Assembly: GCA_963821815.1 (NCBI GenBank)
Contig: CAWGFG010000006.1
Location: 496,001 to 560,000 of the forward strand
Direction of reading: 5' to 3'
Source: JASGTU01 sp963821815
GTDB taxonomy: Bacteria > Chloroflexota > Anaerolineae > Caldilineales > Caldilineaceae
DNA: 64,000 nt
The number at the start of each line of letters is the position of its first letter. The first letter of the stretch is position 1. Shown in pieces: positions 51,543 through 61,227 of this stretch. The position numbers and the translations under genes were made by a program. The notes under the pieces are model-generated. The model searched no databases and was not told the DNA's origin. It saw only the letters and a list, made by a program, of their open reading frames with translations.

Positions 51543-54098
51543 ATGAAAGCATTGAGTAAACTGTCCATACTTCCAAGAATTCCCGAGCCGATTGACCGGT
51601 TGGAAGAACTCGCCTACAACATGTGGTGGAGTTGGAATCCAACCGCCCTAGAGCTTTATCAACGACTCGACGGTGAGTTGTGGGAAAATGTAAATCACAA
51701 CCCAGTTCGTGTACTACGCGAAATTTCACAGCAGAGACTAGAAGAGGTAGCCGGCGAACAGGACTATCTCAGCCTCTATACGGATGTCATGGACGCGTTC
51801 GACGCTTATATGGATACTACGGCAGATACGTGGTTCAAGCGTAACCACAATGGCGACATGAAGAGCATCATCGCCTACTTCAGCGCTGAATTTGGGCTAC
51901 ACGAAGCGCTGCCTATCTATAGTGGCGGGCTCGGCATTCTCAGCGGGGACCATTGCAAGGCGGCTAGTGACATGGACTTGCCCTTCATTGGTGTCGGCTT
52001 CCTCTATCCGCAAGGCTATTTCACCCAGGAAATCAATGAGGAAGGCAACCAGGTAGCCAAGTACGAGAAGATCGATCTCTCGGAAGTGCCGGCAGTACCG
52101 GTCAAGGACAAGAACGACAAAGATGTGCTAATCAGCGTTGACCTGCCCGGACGAACCGTCTACGCCCAGGTCTGGCGTGTTCAGGTTGGGCGCATCACCA
52201 TCTATCTGCTGGACACGGATGTGGAGCGGAATGCTCCGCAAGACCGTGAGTTGAGTGCACGGTTGTACGGCGGGGATCGCGAGATTCGCGTTTCCCAGGA
52301 GATCGTACTAGGTATAGGCGGCGTGCGCGCTTTGCGTGCAATGGGCTATGAGCCCGCAGTGTGGCATATGAACGAAGGACATAGCGCATTTCTTGGCCTA
52401 GAGCGGGTACGCGAATTAGTCGTGGGTCGGGGATTGTCTTTTGACGAAGCGGTAGAAAGTGTCCGCTCGAATACGCTGTTCACGACGCATACGCCCGTGC
52501 CGGCGGGAAACGATGCGTTCGAGTTTGAGCTCATCGACAAGTTCTTTTGGCAGTGGTGGGGACAGCTGGGCATCGACCGTGAACGCTTCATGCGCTTTGC
52601 CCGACAGGAACTGGATTGGGGACCTCGATATAGCATGACGGTGTTAGCGTTGCAGCTTAGCGGCTACCATAATGGTGTTAGCAAACTGCACGGTCAAGTC
52701 AGCCGGGGCATGTGGCAATTCCTTTGGCCGGAGACGCCGGTGCGAGAAGTCCCTATCGGTCATATTACGAATGGCGTACATACGGGCACCTGGCTGGCTC
52801 CCGAACTGAAAAATCTCTACGATGCCTATCTGCCCAACGAATGGATGGACCAGGTGGAGAACGAGACGATTTGGCAGGGAATCGATCGTATTCCCGACGC
52901 CGAGCTTTGGTCCGCACATAGGCAGCGCAAAGAGAAGCTGATTGAACTCGTGCGCAACCGAGTGCGCGCACAACTCCTGCGCCATGGTGAACGCTCAGAG
53001 CGCATCAGGGAGGTCGATAATCTGTTGGATCCTAATGCGTTCATCATTGGGTTTGCGAGACGCTTTGCGACCTATAAGAGAGCTACGCTTCTCTTCCGAG
53101 ACGAAGAACGTATTCGCAAGATACTCAGCGACCCGAATCGTCCCGTGCATCTGGTCTTTGCCGGCAAGTCACATCCGGACGACGAACCGGGTAAGGCGTT
53201 GATCCGTCGCATCCACGAACTTAGCCAAGATTCGGAACTGCGCGGCAAGATTATTTTCGTGGAAGACTATGACATCAACCTGGCGCGCCATCTCGTTTCC
53301 GGCGCTGATCTTTGGTTGAACACGCCGCGCCGCCCTCATGAGGCTAGCGGTACCAGCGGACAGAAGGCTGCTCTGTGCGGCGTTCCGAATTTCAGTGTTT
53401 TGGACGGATGGTGGGTCGAAGGATATAACGGTGATAACGGCTGGGTCATCGGTGAAGACCGACGCTATAAGGACGAAGTGACTCAGGACTACGACGACGC
53501 CAGCAACCTATACTACACCCTGGAAGAGTCAATATTGCCGCTTTTCTATGAGCGAGATGCTGACGCGATACCGACTGGATGGCTGCAGGTGATGAAGAAT
53601 TCAATCATAACCTGTGGACCTCGGTTCAGCATGCAGCGTATGGTCATCGAGTATGTCGAGGATTACTATATGCCTGCCGCTGAGTCCGGCATTCAGTACC
53701 GCAAGGACGGCTACGCGGTCAGCAAGAGCGTTGCACATTGGAAACGGGACATCCACAGTCACTGGAATCGTGTAAAAATCAGCGGCAAGGTCGAAGGGGT
53801 ACAACCAGCCTTTGTCGGCGATAAGATCAAGGTCGCAGCAACAGTGCAACTACCCGAAGGCATCACACAGCCCGATGTCATCGTTGAAGCGGTCTACGGT
53901 CTCGAGACGGACGGCGGCGAGTTGCTTGCGCCGAACGTAGCGCCGCTGGAACATACAGGCGGATCCGGCCGCGAACTCAGTTACGAGCAGACCATTCAAC
54001 CTGAAAGCAGCGGCGCCATGAGCATCGGCGTACGTGTGCGCCCTCGCAATGAAACCCTTGTGAACCAGTACGAAACAGGTCGTATGGTCTGGGCGTAA
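51543..54098 (+). CDS. glgP: Alpha-glucan phosphorylase (GT35, TIGR02094-type)
   Basis: 851 residues, cytoplasmic, PLP-dependent phosphorolysis of alpha-1,4-glucans to glucose-1-phosphate. Characteristic parts: LAYNMWWSWNPTALEL near residue 20, FSAEFGLHEALPIYSGGLGI, GDHCKAASDM, FTTHTPVPAGNDAF, GFARRFATYKRA, and the PLP-lysine region EASGTSGQKAALCG followed by FSVLDGWWVEGYNGDNGW. The short-type phosphorylase lacks the allosteric N-terminal extension of classical GlgP, and the DUF3417-like N-terminus is present. SD GGAG ten bases upstream of the ATG. Confidence 0.95.
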   Translation: MKALSKLSILPRIPEPIDRLEELAYNMWWSWNPTALELYQRLDGELWENVNHNPVRVLREISQQRLEEVAGEQDYLSLYTDVMDAFDAYMDTTADTWFKRNHNGDMKSIIAYFSAEFGLHEALPIYSGGLGILSGDHCKAASDMDLPFIGVGFLYPQGYFTQEINEEGNQVAKYEKIDLSEVPAVPVKDKNDKDVLISVDLPGRTVYAQVWRVQVGRITIYLLDTDVERNAPQDRELSARLYGGDREIRVSQEIVLGIGGVRALRAMGYEPAVWHMNEGHSAFLGLERVRELVVGRGLSFDEAVESVRSNTLFTTHTPVPAGNDAFEFELIDKFFWQWWGQLGIDRERFMRFARQELDWGPRYSMTVLALQLSGYHNGVSKLHGQVSRGMWQFLWPETPVREVPIGHITNGVHTGTWLAPELKNLYDAYLPNEWMDQVENETIWQGIDRIPDAELWSAHRQRKEKLIELVRNRVRAQLLRHGERSERIREVDNLLDPNAFIIGFARRFATYKRATLLFRDEERIRKILSDPNRPVHLVFAGKSHPDDEPGKALIRRIHELSQDSELRGKIIFVEDYDINLARHLVSGADLWLNTPRRPHEASGTSGQKAALCGVPNFSVLDGWWVEGYNGDNGWVIGEDRRYKDEVTQDYDDASNLYYTLEESILPLFYERDADAIPTGWLQVMKNSIITCGPRFSMQRMVIEYVEDYYMPAAESGIQYRKDGYAVSKSVAHWKRDIHSHWNRVKISGKVEGVQPAFVGDKIKVAATVQLPEGITQPDVIVEAVYGLETDGGELLAPNVAPLEHTGGSGRELSYEQTIQPESSGAMSIGVRVRPRNETLVNQYETGRMVWA

Positions 54099-54108
54099 CG
54101 CGCCTGCG

Positions 54109-56871
54109 CTAGTACGCGTAGTGCCAGATGCCGCTAAACTCACCGTCGGGGATCAACTGCACCGTCCCCGACGGCGTTGTGATCAGCTCACCCTTTTCGA
54201 AGTGATGTAGAAAACCATTGTAGCCGCTCTCCTTGGTCAGCGCCCAGCCGATCCCGTTGCGCACCGTCTGATTCTCTCGCCATACCTCGCCGAAACCACG
54301 AATCGGCTGTAGTGCACCGCCGGGAGGCGTTAGCGACGGGTCAAACTCCTGGTCGCCCTCTTCGAATGTATCCTTGAATTGCTGATAGGTCCCATCATCA
54401 TACAGAACAGTGATCATCTGACTGTCGCCATTCCACAACATGGCGCCGCGCTCGAAGGGCTGGAATGCCGCAGAAATGTTGGTGGAAAGCTCAGTCTTGG
54501 CCCATCCTAGCTCGTCTCGTGTTTTCACAAATGCTTCCCAAATCGTCGCGAGCGAACCATCGGGATGGTAGAGTCCTTCCGGCGGAGTCGCCTTCAGGTA
54601 GTTGACTGTATCTGTGCTGGAAACGGTATCAGTAATCTCTTCTCCGCTGATCAGTTTCGGCTGCTCGGTCGTTTCATCTGCTGGTTCAGGTTCGTCTTGA
54701 ATGTCAGCTACAATTGCGTCGTTGCTGCGCTGACCTGTGGGACTCTTTACTTGAGGTGTAAGAATCCAAAGCTGACCGTCGCGGGCGCCGACGAGCAGTT
54801 GATAGCCGCCAGTCTCCAGTTCAGGGGTCACGGCAAGAGCTGTCAGCGCGTTTTCGTAGTCGAGATTCACCAGTCGTGGATCGCGCCAGCGTGACCATGT
54901 TTCGCCATCGTCAGTGGTGCGCCAGACGCTGAAGTCGCCAAGCACGTAGTACGTGTTGTCGTCTTCATTCATCGGCGAAGGCACGATATCGATGAGACGT
55001 TCGCCCTCCTTCTGTTCCAAGTTTGCGGCGGACCATTCACCGCTATCGTCCAGACGTTCCAGCACTCTGCCGCTGCTTGCTATGCGAATGGGTAGTTCAT
55101 CGTTCGACTTCATATTTATGTCAATATAAGATTCGATCTCCGAATCGAAGGTAGCGGTCATTTCTAGTGACCAAGTAGATCCCTCGTCCGTGGAGACGAA
55201 CAACCCGGAGCCATTCTCCCAGGGCTCGAGACGCGTGTAGTCGGTCACGGCATAGAGCGTTCCATTCGAAGCAAAATTATCTGAGACAGCTACATCCCAT
55301 ACGCGCAAGTGCTCGAGGCCCATCCAACTTGGTTCCCAATTGAGCCCGCCGTCTGTCGATTTCCATACGCCCTCGCCGGTTGCTTCGCCGACCCGACCGC
55401 CTGCGAAGACGGTCTGGTCATCTCCAAAACTCGGTGACAGTGCAACTGAAAGCACAACCCCAGGCTCTGTCGGCAAGCCACCTTGCACGCGCGTCCAGGA
55501 CTGACCACTATCACTCGACCGGTACAGCCGAGAATCCTTCATCAGCACAAAGAGGACTTCGTCGTCCGCATATGCGGGAGAGATATCAATTTGCTCGATG
55601 CCGATTTTCGGCATAGGTTCAGGCTCCGACGGAATGGGTGAATATACTAGCCCGCTGTTCTCACCAATGACGACGAGGCTGCCGTCGACGGCGCCAAAAA
55701 TGCGTCCCGTAGACGAGTCGTGACTGAGAAGATCGAAATCGACGATCCTTCCTTCCGGTGACAGCGTTTCCAAGTTCAGCACAATCCCCTGGGTCGTATA
55801 GGCTTGGCCTTTGCGCTCATTGATGTAATTGGCGGATATTCCATCCCGCCAGGTCAACGGCTGACCGTCCAGGTTGTTCACGACGAGGTTATTGTAGTGA
55901 ACATAACGATTGTACTGCTGTTGCTCAATGACGTACTCATTTATTGGATGCAGCGGGACAATCTCTGTGCCACGGGTGTGCTGCAGCGGCGTGCGTTCAG
56001 TATAGTCTTCGATCGGTTCGTACGTTGCGGCGTCCAGATACACCGTCGCTGGCTCGAAACCAGGTCCGCCACCCGTACTCATTTTGGCCATCGTGATCAC
56101 GAGCATTGAGCCATCGTCAATCTTAGACGGCAGGACGTGCGCGCCTGTAGCGTACTCGCAGCCGTTGCACCAGGGGAACGGCTGTTCCTCGAGCTGCGGC
56201 AGAAGATCCTCGAGAATCTCGCCACTTTCCGGATCGACCACGGCAACTGTGTAGTTGGTAACCAGGAGTTCGTCGCCTAGCGGATTGTAGGTCGGCACTC
56301 CTGCCAGCTCAAGTTCGTAGAGCGGCTCAAGCGAGTCCAGATCGTATACGTGAATCGAATCGGAACCGACGCCGACGCCGGAAGAACCGACGGGCGAGCC
56401 GGCGAACAGCCGCTTTCCAGCTTTGTCCAGACTGACGGCATGCACACCGTCCAACTCACCTATTTCGCTAAGCGTTGCCGTATCGAATACATGCACACTC
56501 GGCGTTTCGCCATCGACTACGTACTGGTCACCGGCACCGACATAGAGGCGTCCGCCTTCACTATCCAGTGTGAGCTGACCGCCCACCGAGATGGTATCGA
56601 TCACGCTATAGTCCTCGGCGTCGATCACGTGTAGCTGACCATCGCTCGTTGTAACGTAGAGTCGCTCGGTGGCAGGGTCGTAGCGGAAGTCGGAGATGGC
56701 ATGCTCCGTGTCGGTCAGCCGCACCCTCGCCAGGATCCCCGGCTGTGCGATATCGCTCTCCAGTGCCGGCTCGCTAGCCTGCGCCAGCGCAGGTTGCGTT
56801 GCCGTGCAGGACAGCAGCAAACCTGCGAAAATGATCACCAGGAGCGTACCGATGCGTCTTAAACCAAACAT
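54109..56871 (-). CDS. Secreted lipoprotein with beta-propeller (YVTN/BNR) repeats
   Basis: About 920 residues from the ATG at 56871, which has AGGGAGGA seven bases upstream; two more in-frame starts lie within 30 bases. Signal peptide LLVIIFAGLLLSC suggests a lipobox with Cys around residue 22, then an Ala-rich linker. Residues about 55-400 contain YVTN/WD-like blades (RLYVTTSDGQLHVID, RLYVGAGDQY); about 440-750 contain sortilin/BNR-type Asp-box repeats (SSDSGQSW, STDGGLNW, STDEGSTW, TTDDGETW). The last 150 residues have LGWA/GIGWAL motifs with FERGAMLW and FEKGELI, like LGFP-repeat-type wall-binding segments. Probable surface-binding role; no enzyme motif is visible. Confidence 0.75.
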   Translation of the reverse strand: MFGLRRIGTLLVIIFAGLLLSCTATQPALAQASEPALESDIAQPGILARVRLTDTEHAISDFRYDPATERLYVTTSDGQLHVIDAEDYSVIDTISVGGQLTLDSEGGRLYVGAGDQYVVDGETPSVHVFDTATLSEIGELDGVHAVSLDKAGKRLFAGSPVGSSGVGVGSDSIHVYDLDSLEPLYELELAGVPTYNPLGDELLVTNYTVAVVDPESGEILEDLLPQLEEQPFPWCNGCEYATGAHVLPSKIDDGSMLVITMAKMSTGGGPGFEPATVYLDAATYEPIEDYTERTPLQHTRGTEIVPLHPINEYVIEQQQYNRYVHYNNLVVNNLDGQPLTWRDGISANYINERKGQAYTTQGIVLNLETLSPEGRIVDFDLLSHDSSTGRIFGAVDGSLVVIGENSGLVYSPIPSEPEPMPKIGIEQIDISPAYADDEVLFVLMKDSRLYRSSDSGQSWTRVQGGLPTEPGVVLSVALSPSFGDDQTVFAGGRVGEATGEGVWKSTDGGLNWEPSWMGLEHLRVWDVAVSDNFASNGTLYAVTDYTRLEPWENGSGLFVSTDEGSTWSLEMTATFDSEIESYIDINMKSNDELPIRIASSGRVLERLDDSGEWSAANLEQKEGERLIDIVPSPMNEDDNTYYVLGDFSVWRTTDDGETWSRWRDPRLVNLDYENALTALAVTPELETGGYQLLVGARDGQLWILTPQVKSPTGQRSNDAIVADIQDEPEPADETTEQPKLISGEEITDTVSSTDTVNYLKATPPEGLYHPDGSLATIWEAFVKTRDELGWAKTELSTNISAAFQPFERGAMLWNGDSQMITVLYDDGTYQQFKDTFEEGDQEFDPSLTPPGGALQPIRGFGEVWRENQTVRNGIGWALTKESGYNGFLHHFEKGELITTPSGTVQLIPDGEFSGIWHYAY

Positions 56872-57009
56872 GTTCATTCCTCCCTCGAGCTGTCGCGCCA
56901 CGAACCAGGACGCGTAGTGAAGATCGGTTCGTGATCCAAGAACTGGTTGCGCCGTATTGTATACGGTTAGTCCGCTTGGTTTGTTCCTGTGCCGACTCCG
57001 TTGATCCCG

Positions 57010-57789
57010 TTAGCCGGTCATGAGAACTCCGCCGTCGATGTTGATTGCCTGCCCGGTCATGGCTGCGGCTTGATCACTGGCAAGGTAGACCGCCAGAGGA
57101 GCAATTTCCTCCGGTTCCAGGCGTCGCCCCATCGGCGTCATTCGCGTCTCAATCTCGTCCACGGTGATCCCCAACCGTTCTGCATCGTAGGCAATTCGGA
57201 TGTTATTGAGAAGCGTATGTACGGGTCCAGGGCAGATGGCGTTGACGGTGATGCCATCCTTCACGGTCTCCATAGCCAGCGTCCGTGTGAGCCCCAATAA
57301 TCCGTGTTTGCTGGCTGCGTACGCTGCCCCGTGGATCGATCCGATCTTTCCGTTGATGGATGCGATATTGATGATGCGACCATGCTGCTTTTCGATCATG
57401 TCAGGCAGTACGAGCTTGCAGAACATGTAGGGAACTGTGAGGTTGACTAATATCAAGAGGTCCCAGAAATCATCATCGTACTCTACGACAGGCTTAGGGT
57501 TGGCGCTGGAGCCGACGCCAGCGTTATTTACCAGGATGTCGATGGGACCGACGGCCTTTACTGCCTTAAAGTATACCTCTGCGGCAGCGCCTTTCTCAGC
57601 CAGGTCAGCAGCAATGGCAGTGCAGCCAACGCCCATTGCTGCGACTTCGTTTCGCAACGATTCAAGCTCGTCAACTGCGCGACCGGTCACTGCCAGGTCA
57701 GCGCCCTGCTCTGCGAATGCAAGTGCGATGGCTCTACCGATGCCTTTTGTCGCGCCTGTGACCAGCGCGGTCTTGTTATGGAGGGTCAT
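57010..57789 (-). CDS. Short-chain dehydrogenase/reductase
   Basis: 259 residues. Cofactor motif ALVTGATKGIGRAIALAF (TGxxxGIG), VTGRAVDEL, ILVNNAGVGSS (NNAG), and the catalytic Tyr-Lys in YAASKHGLLGLTRTLAME. The start PVH after the catalytic helix (CPGPVHTLL) is the usual SDR substrate-side loop. NADP specificity is favoured by the Arg after the second strand, but the substrate is unknown; the ending INIDGGVLMTG fits the FabG-like group. AGGAG six bases before the ATG. It is convergent with nothing and divergent from the aldo/keto reductase. Confidence 0.9.
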   Translation of the reverse strand: MTLHNKTALVTGATKGIGRAIALAFAEQGADLAVTGRAVDELESLRNEVAAMGVGCTAIAADLAEKGAAAEVYFKAVKAVGPIDILVNNAGVGSSANPKPVVEYDDDFWDLLILVNLTVPYMFCKLVLPDMIEKQHGRIINIASINGKIGSIHGAAYAASKHGLLGLTRTLAMETVKDGITVNAICPGPVHTLLNNIRIAYDAERLGITVDEIETRMTPMGRRLEPEEIAPLAVYLASDQAAAMTGQAINIDGGVLMTG

Positions 57790-57875
57790 GCGATACTCCT
57801 TTACTGGGAGAGAGTAGTTTGGCTAAAGCTGGTAGCCTTTAGTATGCACTGCGGATGCATCATTGTCTAGACATG

Positions 57876-57904
57876 TTGCCAAACCAGCTACGCTCGCGTA
57901 GTAT
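57876..57904 (+). promoter_or_regulatory. Promoter with embedded palindromic operator upstream of the aldo/keto reductase
   Basis: TTGCCA (57876-57881), 17-base spacer, TAGTAT (57899-57904). Between and overlapping them lies CTACGC-TC-GCGTAG (57888-57901), a perfect 14-base inverted repeat, placed as a repressor operator would be. The aldo/keto reductase ATG is about 150 bases downstream. The 266-base spacer is shared with the divergent SDR gene. Confidence 0.45.
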
Positions 57905-58055
57905 ACTTTGTAGTCGCGCCCGTTGACTGGGCGATAGGCTCATTCGACTGCTCGACGCACTAATTACCAGCATTTGTTTACGGAATTCGTTTCCTATCCG
58001 ACTATCAATCGCTTGCCTGCATTTCGCGGGCGACACTTTGAGGAATGAGGCTGCA

Positions 58056-59027
58056 ATGGAATACCGTGTTCTTGGCAAGACTGGCGTAAAGGTCTCCGAA
58101 CTTTGCTTCGGCACCATGTCATTTGGCGGAGATGCAGATTTCGACACGTCAAAGGAAATGTTTGGCGCTTGCATAGACGCCGGCGTGAATTTCTTCGACT
58201 GTGCCAATGTCTATTCGAAAGGACGCTCTGAGGAAATCCTCGGCAAGCTGATGAATGGCATGCGTGATGACCTGGTCATCACATCCAAAGTCTACGGCAA
58301 CATGGGGGGCGGCATCAACGATGGCGGTCTCTCTCGTCGCCATATCAAGATGCAAGTGGAAGAATCCCTCAGGCGGCTCAACACGGACCGTCTGGATGTC
58401 TATTTCGTACATCACTACGATGCTGATACTGCCATGGAAGAGACGTTGCGAGCGCTGGACGACCTAGTAACCGAAGGCAAAATTCTCTATCCCGGAGTCA
58501 GTAACTGGTCGGCATGGCAGATCACCAAGGCGCTGGGCATGGCGTCTAGCCACCATCTATCACGATTCGAAGTCATCCAGCCGATGTACAACCTGGCTAA
58601 GCGCCAAGCTGAGGTCGAAATCTTACCGCTTGCGCTGTCCGAGATGATCGGTGTGATCCCGTACAGCCCGCTCGGCGGCGGTCTCTTGACCGGCAAGTAC
58701 ACCAGCACATCGCGTCCGGAGTCGGGTCGACTTGTGGAGCAGAAGTCCTACATTAAGCGCTATGGCAATGATGTCTATTATGAAATTGCCGACGCATTCT
58801 CTGAATACGCGCTGTCAAAGGAGTACCATCCAGTCACATTGGCTGTTGCGTGGGTCGGTTCAAATCCGGCAGTCACTGCGCCCATTATCGGCGCGAGAAA
58901 TGCCGAGCAACTGAAAGCCTCGTTGGCAGCAGCGGATGTGGATATGACTCCCGAGTGGCGCGCTGAAATAACGGCGCTGTCAGTCGATCCGCCGCCGGCT
59001 ACCGATCGCCTGGAAGAGGCTACTTAA
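58056..59027 (+). CDS. Aldo/keto reductase
   Basis: About 323 residues from the ATG at 58056, preceded by GAGG; the frame opens at 58038. GKTGVKVSELCFGTMSFGG, FFDCANVYSKGRSEEILG (catalytic Asp and Tyr), VITSKVYGNMG (Lys), YFVHHYDADTAMEETLRAL (His) and IPYSPLGGGLLTGKY are the standard AKR motifs. Barrel enzyme that reduces carbonyls with NADPH. The end HPVTLAVAWVGSNPAVTAPIIGARN supports the aryl-alcohol-dehydrogenase-like subgroup. Divergent from an SDR gene across a shared regulatory spacer. Confidence 0.92.
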   Translation: MEYRVLGKTGVKVSELCFGTMSFGGDADFDTSKEMFGACIDAGVNFFDCANVYSKGRSEEILGKLMNGMRDDLVITSKVYGNMGGGINDGGLSRRHIKMQVEESLRRLNTDRLDVYFVHHYDADTAMEETLRALDDLVTEGKILYPGVSNWSAWQITKALGMASSHHLSRFEVIQPMYNLAKRQAEVEILPLALSEMIGVIPYSPLGGGLLTGKYTSTSRPESGRLVEQKSYIKRYGNDVYYEIADAFSEYALSKEYHPVTLAVAWVGSNPAVTAPIIGARNAEQLKASLAAADVDMTPEWRAEITALSVDPPPATDRLEEAT

Positions 59028-59067
59028 TCCAGCAACTTGATTGTCAACAACGGGGTATGTAGCTCAA

Positions 59068-59436
59068 TCACGCTTCTTCAACCGTGATCGCACTGCCACT
59101 TGAAACGCCTCTGAGTTCGGTCGCATCGCCAAGGATGCGGCCGAACACGTTGACCGGGCTATACGCTCGCGGCTTCTCGCCCGTACTCACTGGTGTGCGA
59201 CCGTAGAATATGCACATGGCGTTGCCCGGTGGCCAATAGGCCAGGGAACCCACTTCGACCTCTTCGACAGCCTCGTCCACCTCAGCTATGCTCACAGGAA
59301 TCTCAAAGTAGATTTCGTCTCCCCACACGCTCGCGCTGGCGCTGATGGGAAGCACGGTTGCGATCTTTTCGGCCGTTTTGTTATCGTCCAGTTCAGCTAT
59401 GAGCGTGCGTCCCGCTATGGTTATTTGTACCTGCAT
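59068..59436 (-). CDS. Cyclophilin-like fold protein (TM1367/PF04126-type)
   Basis: 122 residues. QVQITIAGRTLIAELDDNKTAEKIATVLPI followed by SASVWGDEIYFEIPV, GSLAYWPPGNAMCIFYGRTP and PVNVFGRILGD matches the small cyclophilin-like domain family (Cyclophil_like, TM1367). Prolyl isomerase activity is doubtful in this family; the role is not known, though it often lies beside sugar, carboxylate or acyl-metabolism genes. ATG has GGAG eight bases upstream. It is the last gene of the - strand series that begins with the LarA-like gene. Confidence 0.82.
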   Translation of the reverse strand: MQVQITIAGRTLIAELDDNKTAEKIATVLPISASASVWGDEIYFEIPVSIAEVDEAVEEVEVGSLAYWPPGNAMCIFYGRTPVSTGEKPRAYSPVNVFGRILGDATELRGVSSGSAITVEEA

Positions 59437-59507
59437 AATGTAGACTCCAATCGTTCGAAGTTATTGTTGTACAGTCAGAGGGAACACTGGATATTTTGAA
59501 AGGTCTG

Positions 59508-60263
59508 CTATTCCGCCAGCAGTACATCCGCTAGTTTTGTGAAATCAGCCACATGCACGTCGGGTGTGAACTCTGAAACCTCCATCGGTAGCTTGTAGCG
59601 GTCGACCAATGCAGCACGCATGCCACTCGCGCGGGCGCCGATGACGTCGAATGAGTTCGATGACACCATGAGGCACTCGTGAAGCTCCAACCCAAGCTGC
59701 ATGGCTGCAGCGCGATAGACTGCAGGATGCGGCTTGAATACGCCAACCGACGTGACGGAGAAGATCTCGTCGAATTCGAACCGTACACGCTTTTCAACCA
59801 AGTGATCCAAGAACGCCGGGTCGCCATTGGAAAGTACAACTAAGCGATACTTCCCTGACATTCGGTGCAGGGCTTCGACCGCCTCCGGGTATGGAGAGAG
59901 TTGCCACCAGCTCGCCATCAGGCGATCGAAATCGTCTTCCGTCGCATCGACATCGTGTTCAGCAGCCACGTATCGAAGCGAATTGTTGACAGTGGCCAAA
60001 TAGCCGCTGTGTCCAAGCGCCATCATTGTATCCCGGTACTGTTCCAGCCGCTGACGCAATCGCCAACTAGACCAGAAATCGTCGACTGAAACAGCAGCAT
60101 TTGTGTCTGAGTGGAAACGAGCAATGGGCTCACGTAAACTTGAACCCAGGTCCAGGATGGTGCCGAATAGGTCGAACGTTAGTGCTTTTATGCTGTTCAA
60201 AAAGTACACCCTGTCCCGCCTGCCTAGTTGGCTTAGCTTCACGATTCCAACCGTTGCACCCAC
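59508..60263 (-). CDS. Haloacid-dehalogenase-type HAD hydrolase
   Basis: Up to 251 residues; the start is unclear (GTG at 60263, GTG at 60209 or TTG at 60200), and the conserved domain begins at ALTFDLFGTILDLGSSL. Motif I DLFGTILD, motif II VLSNGDPAFLDHLV, motif III FKPHPAVYRAA and motif IV MVSSNSFDVIGARASGM are all present; the SSNSFD form is that of type II (S)-2-haloacid dehalogenases. These hydrolyse 2-haloalkanoates to 2-hydroxyacids. Substrate inference is only by family. Same-strand gene between VOC and cyclophilin-like genes. Confidence 0.85.
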   Translation of the reverse strand: MGATVGIVKLSQLGRRDRVYFLNSIKALTFDLFGTILDLGSSLREPIARFHSDTNAAVSVDDFWSSWRLRQRLEQYRDTMMALGHSGYLATVNNSLRYVAAEHDVDATEDDFDRLMASWWQLSPYPEAVEALHRMSGKYRLVVLSNGDPAFLDHLVEKRVRFEFDEIFSVTSVGVFKPHPAVYRAAAMQLGLELHECLMVSSNSFDVIGARASGMRAALVDRYKLPMEVSEFTPDVHVADFTKLADVLLAE

Positions 60264-60308
60264 AATCGTCTCACAATATGCCGATAGACGCGCCGACGGC
60301 GCTTTGGC

Positions 60309-61184
60309 TTATGTGCCGATGGACAAGAACGCACGGCGCATCTCGCTTCCACCGGGCAGCAGGTTGACTATGATGCGGTCGCCGCGCGTGTTTACGATCA
60401 ATTTGCTGTCAATTTGGCCTGATACGCCTTCCATATTCGGCGTCTGCAGCAGAACCTCGACCAAGCCCTCGCCGCGAAGCTCGAGCTCGTTCATTACAGG
60501 ACCGGGTCCAGTCGGAGACACCAAGCGAACAGTGAATTGATCAAGGCCGACGACGGCAACCTCTGTTTCTGGGAAGACATGGAAGCCAGGCCCTTTGTCC
60601 TCGAAGCCAAGTTGCTGGATGTAGAGATATTTCGCAGCGTCCAAGTCACGTACAACTAAGTCAACGCCTTGGACATGGCACTCTTTGCACAGCCTATGCT
60701 TGCCTGGCGTTTCAACCGTAAGCCGTTCGTCATCGGGCAAAGCCCACTGAATGAAAAAAGGCCACGGCTTCCGCCAGGCGGAATGCTCCGGTACTAATAG
60801 CTGCCACTTGAGCACGGTTCCGTCCGGGCGAACGCGCTCCATGTCATAGGGTCCGAGGCTGCGCAGACCGATGTTGTTGAAGTGCTGTGCGAGTCCCTTA
60901 ATATTGTCCGTTGCCATGCAGAAGGCCAGCCAACCGCCGCCATTGTTGTCGATATAATCCAGCAACGACATGCGTTTCACGCCAGCTTGAATCACTTCTT
61001 CGCGGTCTGCGACGCCGAGTACTTCCAGGTAGTCCAGCCCGAATCGCACGATACCGTTCTCGGTTCCCAAATTCGAATGTTTGCCTCCGAATTGGACGTC
61101 GAAGCCCAGGAGATCGTGAAGATCGTCGACGGCGCCCTGCAACGATCCAACGGCTAAAATTGCATGGTCAAAGCGTGTGAGCAT
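60309..61184 (-). CDS. Glyoxalase-3-like/VOC superfamily protein
   Basis: 291 residues. The N-terminal domain MLTRFDHAILAVGSLQGAVDDL, LLGFDVQFGGKHSNLGTENG and FGLDYLEVLGV fits the PF13468 glyoxalase-like domain (His in FDHA, Glu in YLEVL as likely metal ligands). A second, VOC-like half starts about residue 165 (VQGVDLVVRDLDAAKYLYIQQLGFE). VOC proteins include dioxygenases, isomerases and lyases; the reaction here is unknown. The start has GGAGG ten bases upstream. In the - strand series with esterase and HAD genes. Confidence 0.78.
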   Translation of the reverse strand: MLTRFDHAILAVGSLQGAVDDLHDLLGFDVQFGGKHSNLGTENGIVRFGLDYLEVLGVADREEVIQAGVKRMSLLDYIDNNGGGWLAFCMATDNIKGLAQHFNNIGLRSLGPYDMERVRPDGTVLKWQLLVPEHSAWRKPWPFFIQWALPDDERLTVETPGKHRLCKECHVQGVDLVVRDLDAAKYLYIQQLGFEDKGPGFHVFPETEVAVVGLDQFTVRLVSPTGPGPVMNELELRGEGLVEVLLQTPNMEGVSGQIDSKLIVNTRGDRIIVNLLPGGSEMRRAFLSIGT

Positions 61185-61227
61185 TACGTGTCAACCTCCA
61201 CCGACGCCCGGCGCCATACGATTTTCA

